DNA of 64,000 bases, taken from contig NZ_JBBKBA010000001.1 in the NCBI RefSeq assembly GCF_038404985.1, forward strand, positions 1,764,001 through 1,828,000. The letters are read 5' to 3'. The DNA comes from Ferrovibrio sp. MS7 (lineage in GTDB: Bacteria > Pseudomonadota > Alphaproteobacteria > Ferrovibrionales > Ferrovibrionaceae). The position numbers were made by a program, and so were the translations under genes. Shown in pieces: positions 15,259 to 25,563 of this stretch (positions are counted from its first letter, which is position 1; every line of letters begins with the position of its first letter). The notes below the pieces were generated by a model. The model was given only the letters and a program-made list of their open reading frames with translations. It was not told where the DNA came from and ran no database searches.

Positions 15259-17457
15259 TTACAAAAAGCTATACGGATCGACATCGACACTGAGTTTTAC
15301 ACCCGAGGGTAGCGCCACCTGGGATAGCCATACGCGCAGCAGGGCCGGAACATCCACGCCGCGCTCGGCCTTCAGCAGCAGCCGCTCGCGATGCCGGCCG
15401 CGCAGGAAATTCAACGGTGCCGGTGCCGGCCCCAGCACGCGCAAGTCCGGCCCTTGGGGGGCACGGCGTGCCAGGTCGCGCCCGGCCTGGGTGACGCGGG
15501 CCTGGTCGGGGCCGCTGACGATCAATGCCGCCAGCCGGCCGAAAGGCGGCATGCCGGCACGCCGGCGCTCGTCCAGTTCGGCGGCGAGGAAGCCTTGGGC
15601 ATCGCCGCGCGCCATCGCCGCCAGCACCGGATGCTCGGGCATGAAGCTTTGCAGCAGCACGCGGCCGGGCCGTTCGGCGCGACCGGCGCGGCCGGCCACC
15701 TGGGTGAGCAATTGCCAGGTGCGCTCCGAGGCGCGCGGATCGCCGCCGGCCAGGCCGAGATCGGCGTCGATCACGCCGACCAGGGTGAGCAGGGGGAAAT
15801 GGTGCCCCTTGGCGACGATCTGGGTGCCGATCAGGATATCCACCTCGCGCCGTGCCACGCGGTCGAGCAATTCCACGATATGGCGCGGCGTGGTCATGGT
15901 GTCGGAGGCCATCACCGCCACGCGGGCCTCGGGGAACAGTTCGGCGGCCTCCTCGGCCAGGCGCTCGACGCCGGGGCCGCAGGGCTTGAAGCGGTCGGCT
16001 TCGCCGCAGGACGGGCAGGCGTCGGGCTGGCGTGCCTGGAAGCCGCAATGGTGGCAGAGCAGGCGGCCACGCCCGCGATGCTCCACCAGCCAGGCGCTGC
16101 AATTCGGGCATTGCAGGCGGTGGCCGCAGGCACCGCAGAGGGTGAGCGGGGCGTAGCCGCGGCGGTTCAGGAACAGCATCGCCTGCTCGCCCTGCGCCAG
16201 GGTTTCGGTCATCGCCGTCTGCAAGGCCGGGCTGATGAAACGCTGGCGCGAGATGCCCTGCTTGCGCATGTCGATGGCGGCGATATCGGGCAGGCTGGCG
16301 CCGCCATGGCGCTCGGGCAGTGGCACATGGCGGTAGCGGCCACGCTTCACATTCTGCAGCGTTTCCAGGCTCGGCGTCGCGGAAGCCAGGACCACGGGAA
16401 TGCCCTGATGCTTGGCGCGCACCACGGCCATGTCGCGGGCATTGTAGATGGCGCCTTCCTCCTGCTTGTAGGAGGCATCATGCTCCTCATCCACCACGAT
16501 GAGGCCGAGATCGGCATAGGGCAGGAACAGTGCCGAACGCGCGCCCACCACCACGCGGGCGCGGCCCGCGGCGATGGCGCGCAAGGTCTCGCCGCGTCTG
16601 CCGGGACTCAGTTCGGAATGCCAGGCCCAGGCCATGCCGGAGAAGCGGCGCTCGAAACGGTCGAGCCAGGCTTGCGTCAGGGCGATTTCCGGGATCAGCA
16701 CCAGGCTTTGCCGGCCCAGCCGCAGCGCCTCGGCCACGGCCTCGAAATACACTTCCGTCTTGCCGGCACCGGTAACGCCTTCGAGCAGCAGCACATTATA
16801 CTCGCGTGCCGCCACCGCTGCGCTCAATTGCTCGGCTGCCGCCGCTTGGCCTTCCGATAGCTGTGGCCCCGGCGCATCGCCCTCGGGCTCCGGCTGGCGG
16901 CGGTCGCTGGCAACAGCGCGCTGCACCAGGGCGCCAGCCGTCACCAGCCCGCGCACCACGGCGGGCGTGACTCTGGCGGCCTCGGCCAGCTCGGCCTGCG
17001 AAAGGCCGGGGCGTTCGCGGGCTATGCTCAGCACCCGCTGGCGCGCGGCGCTCGGGCGCAGCTCGGGCTGTGTCTCGGCGGCATCCAGCACGATACGGCT
17101 CGGCGCCTCGCCGATCAGCGCGTCGGGCATTGGCAGGCACATGCGCAGCACGGCGCCGGGCGGATTAAGCGTGTACTCCGCCATCCAGTCGATGAAACCG
17201 CGCAAAGCCGGCTCCAGCGGTGGCACTCCCGCAAAAACCGCCTGGATCGCCTTGGTCGTCTTGCCCGGCGCCAACGCCTCTGCGGTGCCATCCCATACCA
17301 CGCCTAAACTCTCGCGGTTGCCCAGCGGCACACGTACCAGCATGCCGGGCTGCGGCAGCGGCTGGTTCGCCGGTGGCGCGTAACTCAGCGGCTGGCCGAG
17401 CGGCAGCGGCAGCAGCACGCGCAGCAGGGGGGGCGAGGGCATTGGCGGGCTGGCCAT
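15259..17457 (-). CDS. priA: Primosomal protein N' (PriA helicase)
   Basis: A 732-residue replication-restart helicase that reloads the replisome at stalled forks. Walker A lies in GVTGAGKTEVYF, the DEAH-type motif is VVDEEHDASYKQE, and zinc-binding cysteines follow the pattern CGACGHRLQCPNC ... CHHCGF ... CPSCG. The start at 17457 gives the usual family length; an upstream frame from 17544 would add an unlikely Ala-rich leader. It is divergent from fsa, with a 101-bp shared promoter gap. Confidence 0.95.
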   Translation of the reverse strand: MASPPMPSPPLLRVLLPLPLGQPLSYAPPANQPLPQPGMLVRVPLGNRESLGVVWDGTAEALAPGKTTKAIQAVFAGVPPLEPALRGFIDWMAEYTLNPPGAVLRMCLPMPDALIGEAPSRIVLDAAETQPELRPSAARQRVLSIARERPGLSQAELAEAARVTPAVVRGLVTAGALVQRAVASDRRQPEPEGDAPGPQLSEGQAAAAEQLSAAVAAREYNVLLLEGVTGAGKTEVYFEAVAEALRLGRQSLVLIPEIALTQAWLDRFERRFSGMAWAWHSELSPGRRGETLRAIAAGRARVVVGARSALFLPYADLGLIVVDEEHDASYKQEEGAIYNARDMAVVRAKHQGIPVVLASATPSLETLQNVKRGRYRHVPLPERHGGASLPDIAAIDMRKQGISRQRFISPALQTAMTETLAQGEQAMLFLNRRGYAPLTLCGACGHRLQCPNCSAWLVEHRGRGRLLCHHCGFQARQPDACPSCGEADRFKPCGPGVERLAEEAAELFPEARVAVMASDTMTTPRHIVELLDRVARREVDILIGTQIVAKGHHFPLLTLVGVIDADLGLAGGDPRASERTWQLLTQVAGRAGRAERPGRVLLQSFMPEHPVLAAMARGDAQGFLAAELDERRRAGMPPFGRLAALIVSGPDQARVTQAGRDLARRAPQGPDLRVLGPAPAPLNFLRGRHRERLLLKAERGVDVPALLRVWLSQVALPSGVKLSVDVDPYSFL

Positions 17458-17558
17458 GGTGGCGACAGATCGGTTTTGATCGGATATTATTAACCAACGG
17501 CTTATAGCATCGCCCGCAGCGGCGGCACACCCGCCCAACAACAAGAGTGTAGAGGACC

Positions 17559-18224
17559 ATGAAATTCTTCGTCGATACGGCTGACGTGACTGAAATTGCC
17601 GCCCTGAGCGAATCGGGGCTGCTCGATGGCGTCACCACCAACCCCACCCTGGTCGCCAAGACCGGCAAGGATTTCCTCACCACGATCAAGGAAATCTGCC
17701 GTCTGGTGCCCGGCCCGGTTTCCGCCGAAGTCACCGCCACCGATTTCGCCACCATGATGGAAGAAGCGCGCAAGCTTGCGGGCCTCGCCGGCAATGTCTG
17801 CATCAAGGTGCCGCTCACCCCCGATGGCCTGCGCACCTGCAAGGCGCTGTCCGATCAGGGCATCATGGTCAATGTCACGCTGTGCTTCTCGCCGGCGCAG
17901 GCGATCCTCGCCGCCAAGGCGGGCGCCACCTTCATCTCGCCTTTCGTCGGCCGGCTCGACGATATCGGCCAGGACGGCATGAGCCTGATCGCCGATATCG
18001 TGCAGATCTACCGCAACTACACCGATTTCAAGACCGAAGTGCTGGTGGCCAGCGTGCGGCATCCGATGCATGTGATCGATGCCGCCAAGATCGGCGCCGA
18101 TGTCTGCACCCTGCCGCCGAATGTGCTGAAGCAGCTCTACAAGCATCCGCTCACTGACAAGGGCCTGGATGCCTTCCTGGCCGACTGGAAGCAGAGCGGC
18201 CAGAGTATCCTGGGCAAGGCGTAA
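17559..18224 (+). CDS. fsa: Transaldolase family protein (fructose-6-phosphate aldolase-like)
   Basis: A 221-residue short transaldolase of the TalC/FSA subfamily. Signature segments are [20 protein letters not shown] and the Schiff-base lysine Lys83 in [11 protein letters not shown]. Length is typical of the small ~215-residue class. Whether it acts as transaldolase or fructose-6-phosphate aldolase cannot be told from sequence. It overlaps the DUF484 gene (TAATG) in an apparent fsa-DUF484-xerC operon. Confidence 0.93.
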   Translation: MKFFVDTADVTEIAALSESGLLDGVTTNPTLVAKTGKDFLTTIKEICRLVPGPVSAEVTATDFATMMEEARKLAGLAGNVCIKVPLTPDGLRTCKALSDQGIMVNVTLCFSPAQAILAAKAGATFISPFVGRLDDIGQDGMSLIADIVQIYRNYTDFKTEVLVASVRHPMHVIDAAKIGADVCTLPPNVLKQLYKHPLTDKGLDAFLADWKQSGQSILGKA

Positions 18225-18955
18225 TGTCGGCGCCGGAACGCCAGAGCGACCAAGCCGCGAACCTCGCCGGGGATCTGGACGAGGCGCGCGTGCTGGCTTG
18301 GCTGAAGCAGCATCCGGATATCCTGAACCGCCACCCTGAACTCTGCGCCATATTGCTGCCGCCGCTGCGCGACGGCAGCGGCGACAATGTCACCGACCTG
18401 CAGCGGGTGATGGTGCAGCGGCTGCAGGGCCAGCTTGCCCGCGCCAACCAGGTGGGCGTGGCGCTGATCGATGCCGGCCGACAGAACATGACTGCCACGG
18501 CACGCGTGCATGAAGCGGTACTGCTGCTGCTCGATGCCACCAGCTTCGAGCATATGATCCATATCGCCACCCAGGACTGGACCGATCTGCTGGATGTGGA
18601 TGTGGTCAGCTTGTGTGTCGAGGGCGACCCGCGCCGTGCGCTCGGCCTTTCCGCCAGCAGCGTTTATGTGCTGCCGCCCGGCAGCATCGATGATCTGCTG
18701 GGGGCGGGCGTGCCGAACTTGCTGCGCGAACACAGTGGCGTGGCGCCGAAACTCTATGGCCCGGCGGCGGAACTGGTGCAGTCCGATGCCCTGGCGCGGC
18801 TGCAGATCGGGCCGAACATGCCGCAGGTGCTGCTGGCGCTCGGCTCGCGCGAGGCCGGCAAATTCCAACCGGCCCAGGGCACCGAGCTGCTGGATTTCGT
18901 TGCCCGCGTCCTCGAACGCACGATCCGCACATGGCTGAAACTGCGGCGCCTCTAG
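18224..18955 (+). CDS. DUF484 family protein
   Basis: A 243-residue protein of the DUF484 family, with a short N-terminal helical part (VLAWLKQHPDILNRHPELC) followed by a GAF-like fold. Function is unknown, but the gene is commonly found directly before xerC in proteobacteria, as here. It overlaps the start of xerC by 25 bp, indicating coupled translation. Confidence 0.9.
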   Translation: MSAPERQSDQAANLAGDLDEARVLAWLKQHPDILNRHPELCAILLPPLRDGSGDNVTDLQRVMVQRLQGQLARANQVGVALIDAGRQNMTATARVHEAVLLLLDATSFEHMIHIATQDWTDLLDVDVVSLCVEGDPRRALGLSASSVYVLPPGSIDDLLGAGVPNLLREHSGVAPKLYGPAAELVQSDALARLQIGPNMPQVLLALGSREAGKFQPAQGTELLDFVARVLERTIRTWLKLRRL

Positions 18956-19905
18956 GCGATACGCCGCCGCCTTTCTTCATCCTGGCCGGTGAAGATACGC
19001 AGCGGGCTGCCGCCCGCTGGTATGACTGGCTGGCCAAGGAGAAGCGGTATTCGCGCCACACTTTGCGAGGCTATGGCCAGGATCTGGCGCGTTTCTTCCT
19101 TTTTCTCTCCCAGCATCTCGGCGAACCGGCCAGCCTCAAGGACCTGGCCGAATTGCGCACCGCCGATTTCCGCGCCTATCTCAACCGCTGCCGCATGGAT
19201 GGCCTGGAATCGACCTCGCTGGCGCGGCAACTGAGCAGCATCCGCGGCTTTTTCCGCCGCCTGCAGCGCGAGGGCCATGCCGTGCCGGCGGCCGCTTCGC
19301 TGATCCGCACGCCGAAGCTGAAGCAGGCCCTGCCCAAGCCGCTGACCCAGGCGGCGGCGCGCGATGTGATCGACATGGTGGAATCCAGCCGCGACGAGCC
19401 CTGGCAGCAGGCCCGCGATGCCGCCCTGCTGCTGCTGCTCTATGGTGCCGGTCTGCGCATCGGCGAGGCTTTGGGCTTGAACAACGCCGACCGACCGCGC
19501 GGCAACAGCCTCACCGTCACCGGCAAGGGCAACAAGCAGCGCGTGGTGCCGATCCTGCCCGTCGTGCGCGAGGCCATCGAAACCTATCTCAAGCTCTGTC
19601 CCTATCCGCAGGATGCCGGGGCGCCGCTTTTCTACGGCGCGCGCGGCAAGCGGCTCGATCCGGGCATCGTGCAGAAGGCGATGCGCGATGCCCGCCGCGC
19701 CCTGATGCTGCCGGAAACCGCCACGCCGCATGCGTTGCGCCATTCCTTCGCCACCCATCTGCTGGGCGGCGGCGGCGATCTGCGCACGATCCAGGAACTG
19801 CTCGGCCATGCCTCGCTCTCGACCACCCAGCGCTATACCGATGTGGACGCCGAGGCGTTGTTAAATGTGTATAAAACTGCCCATCCCCGCGCTACGATGG
19901 GGTAA
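18931..19905 (+). CDS. xerC: Tyrosine recombinase XerC
   Basis: A 324-residue site-specific recombinase that resolves chromosome dimers at dif with XerD. It has an N-terminal SAM-like core-binding domain and a C-terminal catalytic domain with Arg in GAGLRIGEAL, Lys in TGKGNKQR, HALRHSFATHLL, GHASLSTTQRYT and the Tyr nucleophile in the last. Context (DUF484 upstream, no att sites or phage genes) marks it as the housekeeping recombinase, not a prophage integrase. Its stop overlaps the yejA start (TAATG). Confidence 0.92.
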   Translation: MAETAAPLGDTPPPFFILAGEDTQRAAARWYDWLAKEKRYSRHTLRGYGQDLARFFLFLSQHLGEPASLKDLAELRTADFRAYLNRCRMDGLESTSLARQLSSIRGFFRRLQREGHAVPAAASLIRTPKLKQALPKPLTQAAARDVIDMVESSRDEPWQQARDAALLLLLYGAGLRIGEALGLNNADRPRGNSLTVTGKGNKQRVVPILPVVREAIETYLKLCPYPQDAGAPLFYGARGKRLDPGIVQKAMRDARRALMLPETATPHALRHSFATHLLGGGGDLRTIQELLGHASLSTTQRYTDVDAEALLNVYKTAHPRATMG

Positions 19906-21722
19906 TGCGAATCTCCTGCCTGCTCGCCGGCCTTGCCGCCGGCATCATCGCTACCGCTGCTATTGCGCAGCCGAAGCATGGCCTCTCCGCCTTTGGCGAC
20001 CTGAAATATCCGGCCAATTTCAGCCATTTCGACTATGTGAACCCGCAGGCGCCGAAAGGCGGCGAGTTGCGCCAATGGCAGCTTGAGACCTACGACAATC
20101 TCAACCCGCTGATCATCAAGGGCGTGACGGCGCAGACGCTCAGCCTGGTCTACCAGAGCCTGATGAGCCGGGCGGCGGACGAGCCTGATGCGCTCTATGG
20201 CCAGATCGCCGAAAGCGTGGAACTGGCGCCAGACCGCGCCTGGGCGGCGTTCAACCTCAATCCCAAGGCACGTTGGCACGATGGCAGCCCGATCACCGCC
20301 GAAGATGTGGTGTTCACGTTTGACGCTGTGCTGAAGGATGGCCACCCGCAATACCAGCTCATCCTGCAGGACATGGAGAGCGTGACGGCGGAAAATCCGC
20401 GCCGCGTGCTGTTCCGCTTCAAGCCGAGCGAAAGCCGCCGCGACCTGCCGCTGATCGTCGCCGGGATTCCGATCCTGGCGAAGAAATGGTTCCAGGGTCG
20501 CGACTTCGCCCGTGCCACCATCGAGCCGCCGCTGGCCAGCGGGCCGTACCGCGTCGACCGTGTCGATGCCGGCCGCAGCCTGACTTTCCGCCGTGTCGCC
20601 GATTGGTGGGCCAAGGATCTGCCAACCAATCGTGGCATGTATAATTTCGACTCCGTGCGCGATGATTATTACCGCGACCGCGACATCGCCGCCGAGGCGC
20701 TGTTCGCCGGCGAATACGATTACCGCGTCGAGGTGACGGCGCGGGTCTGGGCCACCAGCTACGATCCCAAGCCCGCCGTGCAGCAGGGCCGCATCAAGCG
20801 CGAAGTGCTGCCGGATGAAACGCCTTCCGGCGTGCAGGCTTTCTTCCTCAACACGCGCCGCCCGCATCTGGCCGATCCGCGCGTGCGCGAGGCACTGAAC
20901 TACGCCTTCGACTACGAGTGGATGAACAAGACGCTGTTCTACGGCCTTTATAAGCGCAACCGCTCGATGTTCGAGAATTCGCCGCTGGCCGCCACCGGCT
21001 TGCCGGCTGCCGACGAACTGGCGCTGCTCGATCCCTACAAGGCGCAACTGCCGCCGCGCGTTTTTACCACCGAATATCAGCCGCCGATGAGCGACGGTTC
21101 GGGCGCCAACCGCGATAACCTGCGCAAGGCACAGGCTTTGCTGCGCGAGGCCGGCTACGATATCCGCGATGGCAAGGCTTATGCCAAGGGTGCGACCGAG
21201 CCGTTGACCATCGAATTCCTGCTCTACGAGCCGAGTTTCCAGCGCGTGATCGGGCCGTTCACCGCCAGCCTGCAGCGCATCGGCGTGCAGTCGCAGGTGC
21301 GGGTGATCGACCTCACGGCATACGAAAACCGCATGCGCTCATTCGATTACGACGTGATCCTGCGCCGCTTCACCCAGCCGCTGACGCCCGGCGTGGAGCA
21401 GCGCAACTACTGGGGCAGCCGCGCCGCCGATATCACCGGCAGCTTCAATTTCTCCGGCATCAAGAACCCGGCCATCGATGCGCTGATCGAGCGGATCGTC
21501 GCGGCCCGGAGCCGCCAGGAATCCGTCACCGCCGCCAAGGCGCTGGATCGTGCCCTGATGTGGGGTTTCTACGTCATCCCCAACTGGTATAGCGGCACCT
21601 ACAAGCTCGGCTACTGGGACCGTTTCGGCCGCCCGGCGGTCAAGCCCAGCTACGACCTCGGCCTGCTGGAAACCTGGTGGATCGACGAGGCCAAGGACAA
21701 GGCCATCGGCTTGCGGCGGTAG
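19905..21722 (+). CDS. yejA: Oligopeptide ABC transporter substrate-binding protein (YejA-like)
   Basis: A 605-residue periplasmic binding protein of family 5 (SBP_bac_5). A signal peptide (ending AAIAQ at about residue 22) precedes the mature part, which begins with the YejA-type segment HFDYVNPQAPKGGELR. First gene of a yejABEF importer whose other members follow directly. In enterobacteria Yej takes up peptides such as microcin C; here the substrate is inferred as oligopeptides. A paralogue of equal length lies at 26597-28414. Confidence 0.9.
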   Translation: MRISCLLAGLAAGIIATAAIAQPKHGLSAFGDLKYPANFSHFDYVNPQAPKGGELRQWQLETYDNLNPLIIKGVTAQTLSLVYQSLMSRAADEPDALYGQIAESVELAPDRAWAAFNLNPKARWHDGSPITAEDVVFTFDAVLKDGHPQYQLILQDMESVTAENPRRVLFRFKPSESRRDLPLIVAGIPILAKKWFQGRDFARATIEPPLASGPYRVDRVDAGRSLTFRRVADWWAKDLPTNRGMYNFDSVRDDYYRDRDIAAEALFAGEYDYRVEVTARVWATSYDPKPAVQQGRIKREVLPDETPSGVQAFFLNTRRPHLADPRVREALNYAFDYEWMNKTLFYGLYKRNRSMFENSPLAATGLPAADELALLDPYKAQLPPRVFTTEYQPPMSDGSGANRDNLRKAQALLREAGYDIRDGKAYAKGATEPLTIEFLLYEPSFQRVIGPFTASLQRIGVQSQVRVIDLTAYENRMRSFDYDVILRRFTQPLTPGVEQRNYWGSRAADITGSFNFSGIKNPAIDALIERIVAARSRQESVTAAKALDRALMWGFYVIPNWYSGTYKLGYWDRFGRPAVKPSYDLGLLETWWIDEAKDKAIGLRR

Positions 21723-21767
21723 GGTATCGCCGGTATCCTTGGCCCAGTCCCCCATTGACGGTGAACG

Positions 21768-22889
21768 ATGCTCGCCTATATCGCCCGCCGCCTTGCCCTG
21801 ATCCTGCCGACCCTGTTCGGCATCATGGTGATCAATTTCGTGGTGGTGCAGTTCGCGCCGGGCGGACCTGTCGAGCAGGTGATCGCGCAAGTGACTGGCA
21901 CGGCGGTGGACGCCACCTCGCGGATTTCCGGCTCGGCCGGCGGCGGCGAAATGCCCGGTGGCGGCGCCCCCCCGCCCGGCATCATTGGCGGCGGCGGCGA
22001 TGTTTCGAAATACCGTGGCGCCCAGGGTCTCGATCCGGCCTTCATCAAGAAGATCGAGCAGCAATTCGGCTTTGATAAGCCGGCGCATGAGCGGTTCTTC
22101 CTGATGCTGAAGAATTTCGTGCGGCTGGATTTTGGTGAAAGCTATTTCCGCTCCCGGCCGGTGATTGATCTGATCGTCGAGAAGCTGCCGGTCTCGATTT
22201 CGCTCGGGCTGTGGACCACCTTGCTGGTCTATTTCATCTCGATCCCGCTCGGTATCCGCAAGGCGGTGAAGGACGGCAGCCGTTTCGATATCTGGACCTC
22301 CGGCATCATCGTTGTCGGTTATGCCATTCCAGGCTTCCTGTTCGCCGTGCTGCTGGTGGTGCTGTTCGCCGGCGGCAGCTTCGTGCAATGGTTCCCGCTG
22401 CGCGGCCTCACCTCCGATAACTGGGCTGATCTCAGCCTGATGGGCAAAGTGCTGGATTATTTCTGGCATCTGGTGCTGCCGGTGGTGGCGATGGTGGTGG
22501 GCGGCTTCGCCAGCCTCACCATGCTGACCAAGAATTCCTTCCTGGAAGAGATCAACAAGCAATATGTGCAGACGGCGCGCGCCAAGGGCCTGCCGGAACG
22601 CCGCGTGCTCTATGGCCATGTCTTCCGCAATGCCATGCTGATCGTGATTGCCGGCTTCCCGGCCGCCTTCATCGGCATCCTGTTCACTTCCTCCATGCTG
22701 ATCGAGGTGATCTTCTCGCTGGATGGCTTGGGCCTGCTTGGCTTCGAGGCAGCCTTGAAACGCGATTACCCGATCATGTTCGGCTCGCTGTTCATCTTCA
22801 CCTTGCTGGGCCTCATCGTCGGGCTGATTTCAGACCTGATGTATGTCTGGATCGATCCGCGCATCGACTTCGAAAGCCGCGACGCCTGA
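21768..22889 (+). CDS. yejB: Oligopeptide ABC transporter permease YejB
   Basis: A 373-residue inner-membrane permease. The first membrane helix is LALILPTLFGIMVINFVVV. A Gly/Pro-rich periplasmic insertion (about residues 56-78, with GGGAPPPGIIGGGGD) is a feature of YejB relative to OppB. The EAA-type loop is visible near VQTARAKGLPERRVLYGHV. It overlaps yejE by 1 bp (GATG). Confidence 0.93.
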   Translation: MLAYIARRLALILPTLFGIMVINFVVVQFAPGGPVEQVIAQVTGTAVDATSRISGSAGGGEMPGGGAPPPGIIGGGGDVSKYRGAQGLDPAFIKKIEQQFGFDKPAHERFFLMLKNFVRLDFGESYFRSRPVIDLIVEKLPVSISLGLWTTLLVYFISIPLGIRKAVKDGSRFDIWTSGIIVVGYAIPGFLFAVLLVVLFAGGSFVQWFPLRGLTSDNWADLSLMGKVLDYFWHLVLPVVAMVVGGFASLTMLTKNSFLEEINKQYVQTARAKGLPERRVLYGHVFRNAMLIVIAGFPAAFIGILFTSSMLIEVIFSLDGLGLLGFEAALKRDYPIMFGSLFIFTLLGLIVGLISDLMYVWIDPRIDFESRDA

Positions 22890-23917
22890 TGCAGCTTTCC
22901 GCCATCAACCAGCGCCGCTGGCGCAACTTCACCAACAACCGGCGCGGTTACTGGTCGCTGTGGATTTTCCTGGCGCTGTTCGTCTTCAGCCTGTTCGCCG
23001 AACTGATCGCCAACGACCGGCCATTGCTGGTGCGCTACGACGGCAAGTTTTATACGCCGGTCTTCGTCGCCTATCCAGAAACCACCTTTGGCGGCGATTT
23101 CGAGACCGAGACGAAATACCGCGATCCTTTCGTCGCCGACCTGATCAAGGAAAAGGGTGGCTGGATGCTGTGGCCGCCGGTCCGCTATTCCTACAGCACG
23201 ATCAACCTCGATCTGCCGGTGCCGGCCCCGGCGCCGCCGAGCCGCGACAACTGGCTCGGCACCGATGACCAGGGCCGCGATGTGGTGGCGCGGCTGATCT
23301 ACGGTTTCCGCATCTCGGTGCTGTTCGGCCTCATTCTCACCATTGCCTCCTCGATCATCGGCGTGATGGCCGGTGCGGTACAGGGCTATTTCGGCGGCCT
23401 CACCGATCTGCTGTTCCAGCGTTTCATCGAAATCTGGTCCGGCCTGCCGACGCTTTACCTGCTGATCATCCTGGCTTCCGTGGTACAGCCGAATTTCTGG
23501 TGGCTGCTCGGCATCATGCTGCTGTTTTCCTGGATGGCGCTGGTCGGCGTGGTGCGCGCCGAGTTTCTCCGGGCGCGCAATTTCGATTATGTCCGCGCCG
23601 CCCGTGCGCTGGGCGTTCGCGACGCCCAGATCATGTTCCGCCACCTGCTGCCCAATGCCATGGTGGCGACGCTGACCATGCTGCCCTTCATCCTCAACGG
23701 CTCGATCACCACGCTCACGGCGCTGGATTTCCTCGGCTTCGGCCTGCCGCCCGGCTCGCCCTCGCTCGGCGAATTGCTCAGCCAGGGCAAGACCAACATC
23801 CAGGCGCCCTGGCTGGGTATCACGGCCTTCGCCGTACTCGCCGTGATGCTGAGCCTGCTGATCTTTATCGGCGAAGCGGTGCGCGATGCCTTCGACCCGC
23901 GGAAGATCTTCAAATGA
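22889..23917 (+). CDS. yejE: Oligopeptide ABC transporter permease YejE
   Basis: A 342-residue permease of the OppC/DppC type with an N-terminal helix (GYWSLWIFLALFVFSLFAEL), a periplasmic loop ending in the conserved LGTDDQGRDVVARL segment, and the EAA loop VRAARALGVRDAQIMFRHLL. It pairs with YejB. The stop overlaps the yejF start (ATGA). Confidence 0.94.
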   Translation: MQLSAINQRRWRNFTNNRRGYWSLWIFLALFVFSLFAELIANDRPLLVRYDGKFYTPVFVAYPETTFGGDFETETKYRDPFVADLIKEKGGWMLWPPVRYSYSTINLDLPVPAPAPPSRDNWLGTDDQGRDVVARLIYGFRISVLFGLILTIASSIIGVMAGAVQGYFGGLTDLLFQRFIEIWSGLPTLYLLIILASVVQPNFWWLLGIMLLFSWMALVGVVRAEFLRARNFDYVRAARALGVRDAQIMFRHLLPNAMVATLTMLPFILNGSITTLTALDFLGFGLPPGSPSLGELLSQGKTNIQAPWLGITAFAVLAVMLSLLIFIGEAVRDAFDPRKIFK

Positions 23918-25545
23918 GCGACCTTCTGCTTGAGGTCAGCGGTTTGGGTGTCGATTTCGATGTCGGCGGGCGGAAGGTTTCTGCGCTCCGCGATGCCGCT
24001 TTCACGCTCCGGCGCGGCGAGACTTTGGCCCTGGTGGGCGAAAGCGGCTCGGGCAAGTCGATCACCGCGTTGAGCGTGCTGCAATTGCTGCCCTACCCAA
24101 CGGCGAGCCACCCGCCCGGCTCCTCGATCCGTTTCCGTGGCCAGGAGCTTGTCGGTGCCGGCGAGGCTGTGCTGCAGACCGTGCGCGGCAACCGCATCGC
24201 CATGGTATTCCAGGAGCCGATGACCTCGCTCAATCCGCTGCACACGATTGAGCAGCAGATCAATGAGGTGCTGTTCCTGCACAAGCGGCTCAATCCGCAG
24301 GCGGCGCGCGCCCGCACGCTTGAATTGCTTACCCTGGTTGGCTTGCCGCAGGCGGAAAAGCGGCTCGATGCCTATCCGCACCAGCTTTCCGGCGGTCAGC
24401 GCCAGCGTGTCATGATCGCCATGGCCCTGGCCAATGAGCCGGATATCCTGGTGGCCGACGAGCCGACCACGGCGCTGGATGTGACCGTGCAGGCGCAGAT
24501 ATTGAAGCTGCTCAAGGAATTGCAGCAGCACCTCGGCATGGCGATCCTACTGATTACCCATGATCTCACCATCGTGCGCAAATTCGCCGATCAGGTCTGC
24601 GTAATGACTCAAGGGGAAATCGTCGAGGCCGGCAAGGTGGCCGATGTCTTTGCCGCGCCGGCCCATGCCTATACCCGCAAGCTGCTGGCCGCCGAGCCGA
24701 AGGGCAAGCCATCGGAAGCCCGTGCCGATGCGCCGGTGGTGCTGGAAGCGGAAGCGGTGAAGGTCTGGTTCCCGATCAAGGCCGGCTTTTTCCGTCGCAC
24801 CATCGGCCATGTGAAGGCAGTGGATGGCATCAGCATCTCGATCCGGGCCGGCGAGACCCTCGGCGTGGTCGGCGAGAGCGGTTCGGGCAAGTCGACGCTC
24901 GGTTATGCGCTGCTGCGGCTGCAGCGGGCCGAAGGCCGCATCGCCTATGCCGGGCGCAACCTGCAGGGCCTCACCTGGGCCGATATGCGGCCACTGCGCC
25001 GCGAGATGCAGGTGGTGTTCCAGGATCCGTTCTCCAGCCTCAGCCCGCGCCTCTCGGTATTCCAGATCATCGAGGAAGGCCTGCGCGTGCATGGCCTCGG
25101 CGGCTCGGAGCCTGAGCGCCGCGAGCGTGTCGCCTCGGCGCTGCGCGAAGTCGGGCTCGATCCCGCCAGCATGGACCGCTACCCGCATGAATTCTCCGGC
25201 GGCCAGCGCCAGCGCATCGCGATTGCCCGCGCCATGGTGCTGGAGCCGCGTTTCGTGGTGCTGGACGAGCCGACCTCGGCGCTGGACATGAGCGTGCAGG
25301 CGCAGATTGTCGATCTGCTGCGCGACCTGCAGCAGAAGCATGGCCTGGCCTATCTGTTCATCAGTCATGATCTGCGCGTGGTGCGCGCGCTGGCCGACCG
25401 CGTGCTGGTGATGAAGGATGGCCGCGTGGTGGAAGAGGGCGCGGCAAAAGCGCTGTTCACCGCGCCGCAAACCGATTATACCCGCGCCCTGATCGCTGCC
25501 GCCTTCGACCTGGCGGTGACGCATGAACACGCGGTGCGTGGCTGA
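23914..25545 (+). CDS. yejF: Oligopeptide ABC transporter ATP-binding protein YejF (two fused ATPase domains)
   Basis: A 543-residue fusion of two ABC ATPases. The first domain has [18 protein letters not shown] and [10 protein letters not shown]; the second has [18 protein letters not shown] and LDEPTSALD. Both Walker A, signature and Walker B motifs are intact. The ATG at 23914 overlaps the yejE stop. An H-loop (ITHDL and ISHDL) is present in each half. Confidence 0.95.
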   Translation: MSDLLLEVSGLGVDFDVGGRKVSALRDAAFTLRRGETLALVGESGSGKSITALSVLQLLPYPTASHPPGSSIRFRGQELVGAGEAVLQTVRGNRIAMVFQEPMTSLNPLHTIEQQINEVLFLHKRLNPQAARARTLELLTLVGLPQAEKRLDAYPHQLSGGQRQRVMIAMALANEPDILVADEPTTALDVTVQAQILKLLKELQQHLGMAILLITHDLTIVRKFADQVCVMTQGEIVEAGKVADVFAAPAHAYTRKLLAAEPKGKPSEARADAPVVLEAEAVKVWFPIKAGFFRRTIGHVKAVDGISISIRAGETLGVVGESGSGKSTLGYALLRLQRAEGRIAYAGRNLQGLTWADMRPLRREMQVVFQDPFSSLSPRLSVFQIIEEGLRVHGLGGSEPERRERVASALREVGLDPASMDRYPHEFSGGQRQRIAIARAMVLEPRFVVLDEPTSALDMSVQAQIVDLLRDLQQKHGLAYLFISHDLRVVRALADRVLVMKDGRVVEEGAAKALFTAPQTDYTRALIAAAFDLAVTHEHAVRG

Positions 25546-25563
25546 TACCAGTACGGGACTGAT

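Noticed and set aside
18931-19905. xerC as a prophage or island integrase
   Set aside because: It stands in the conserved fsa-DUF484-xerC context with no tRNA, att repeat or phage gene nearby; it is the housekeeping recombinase.
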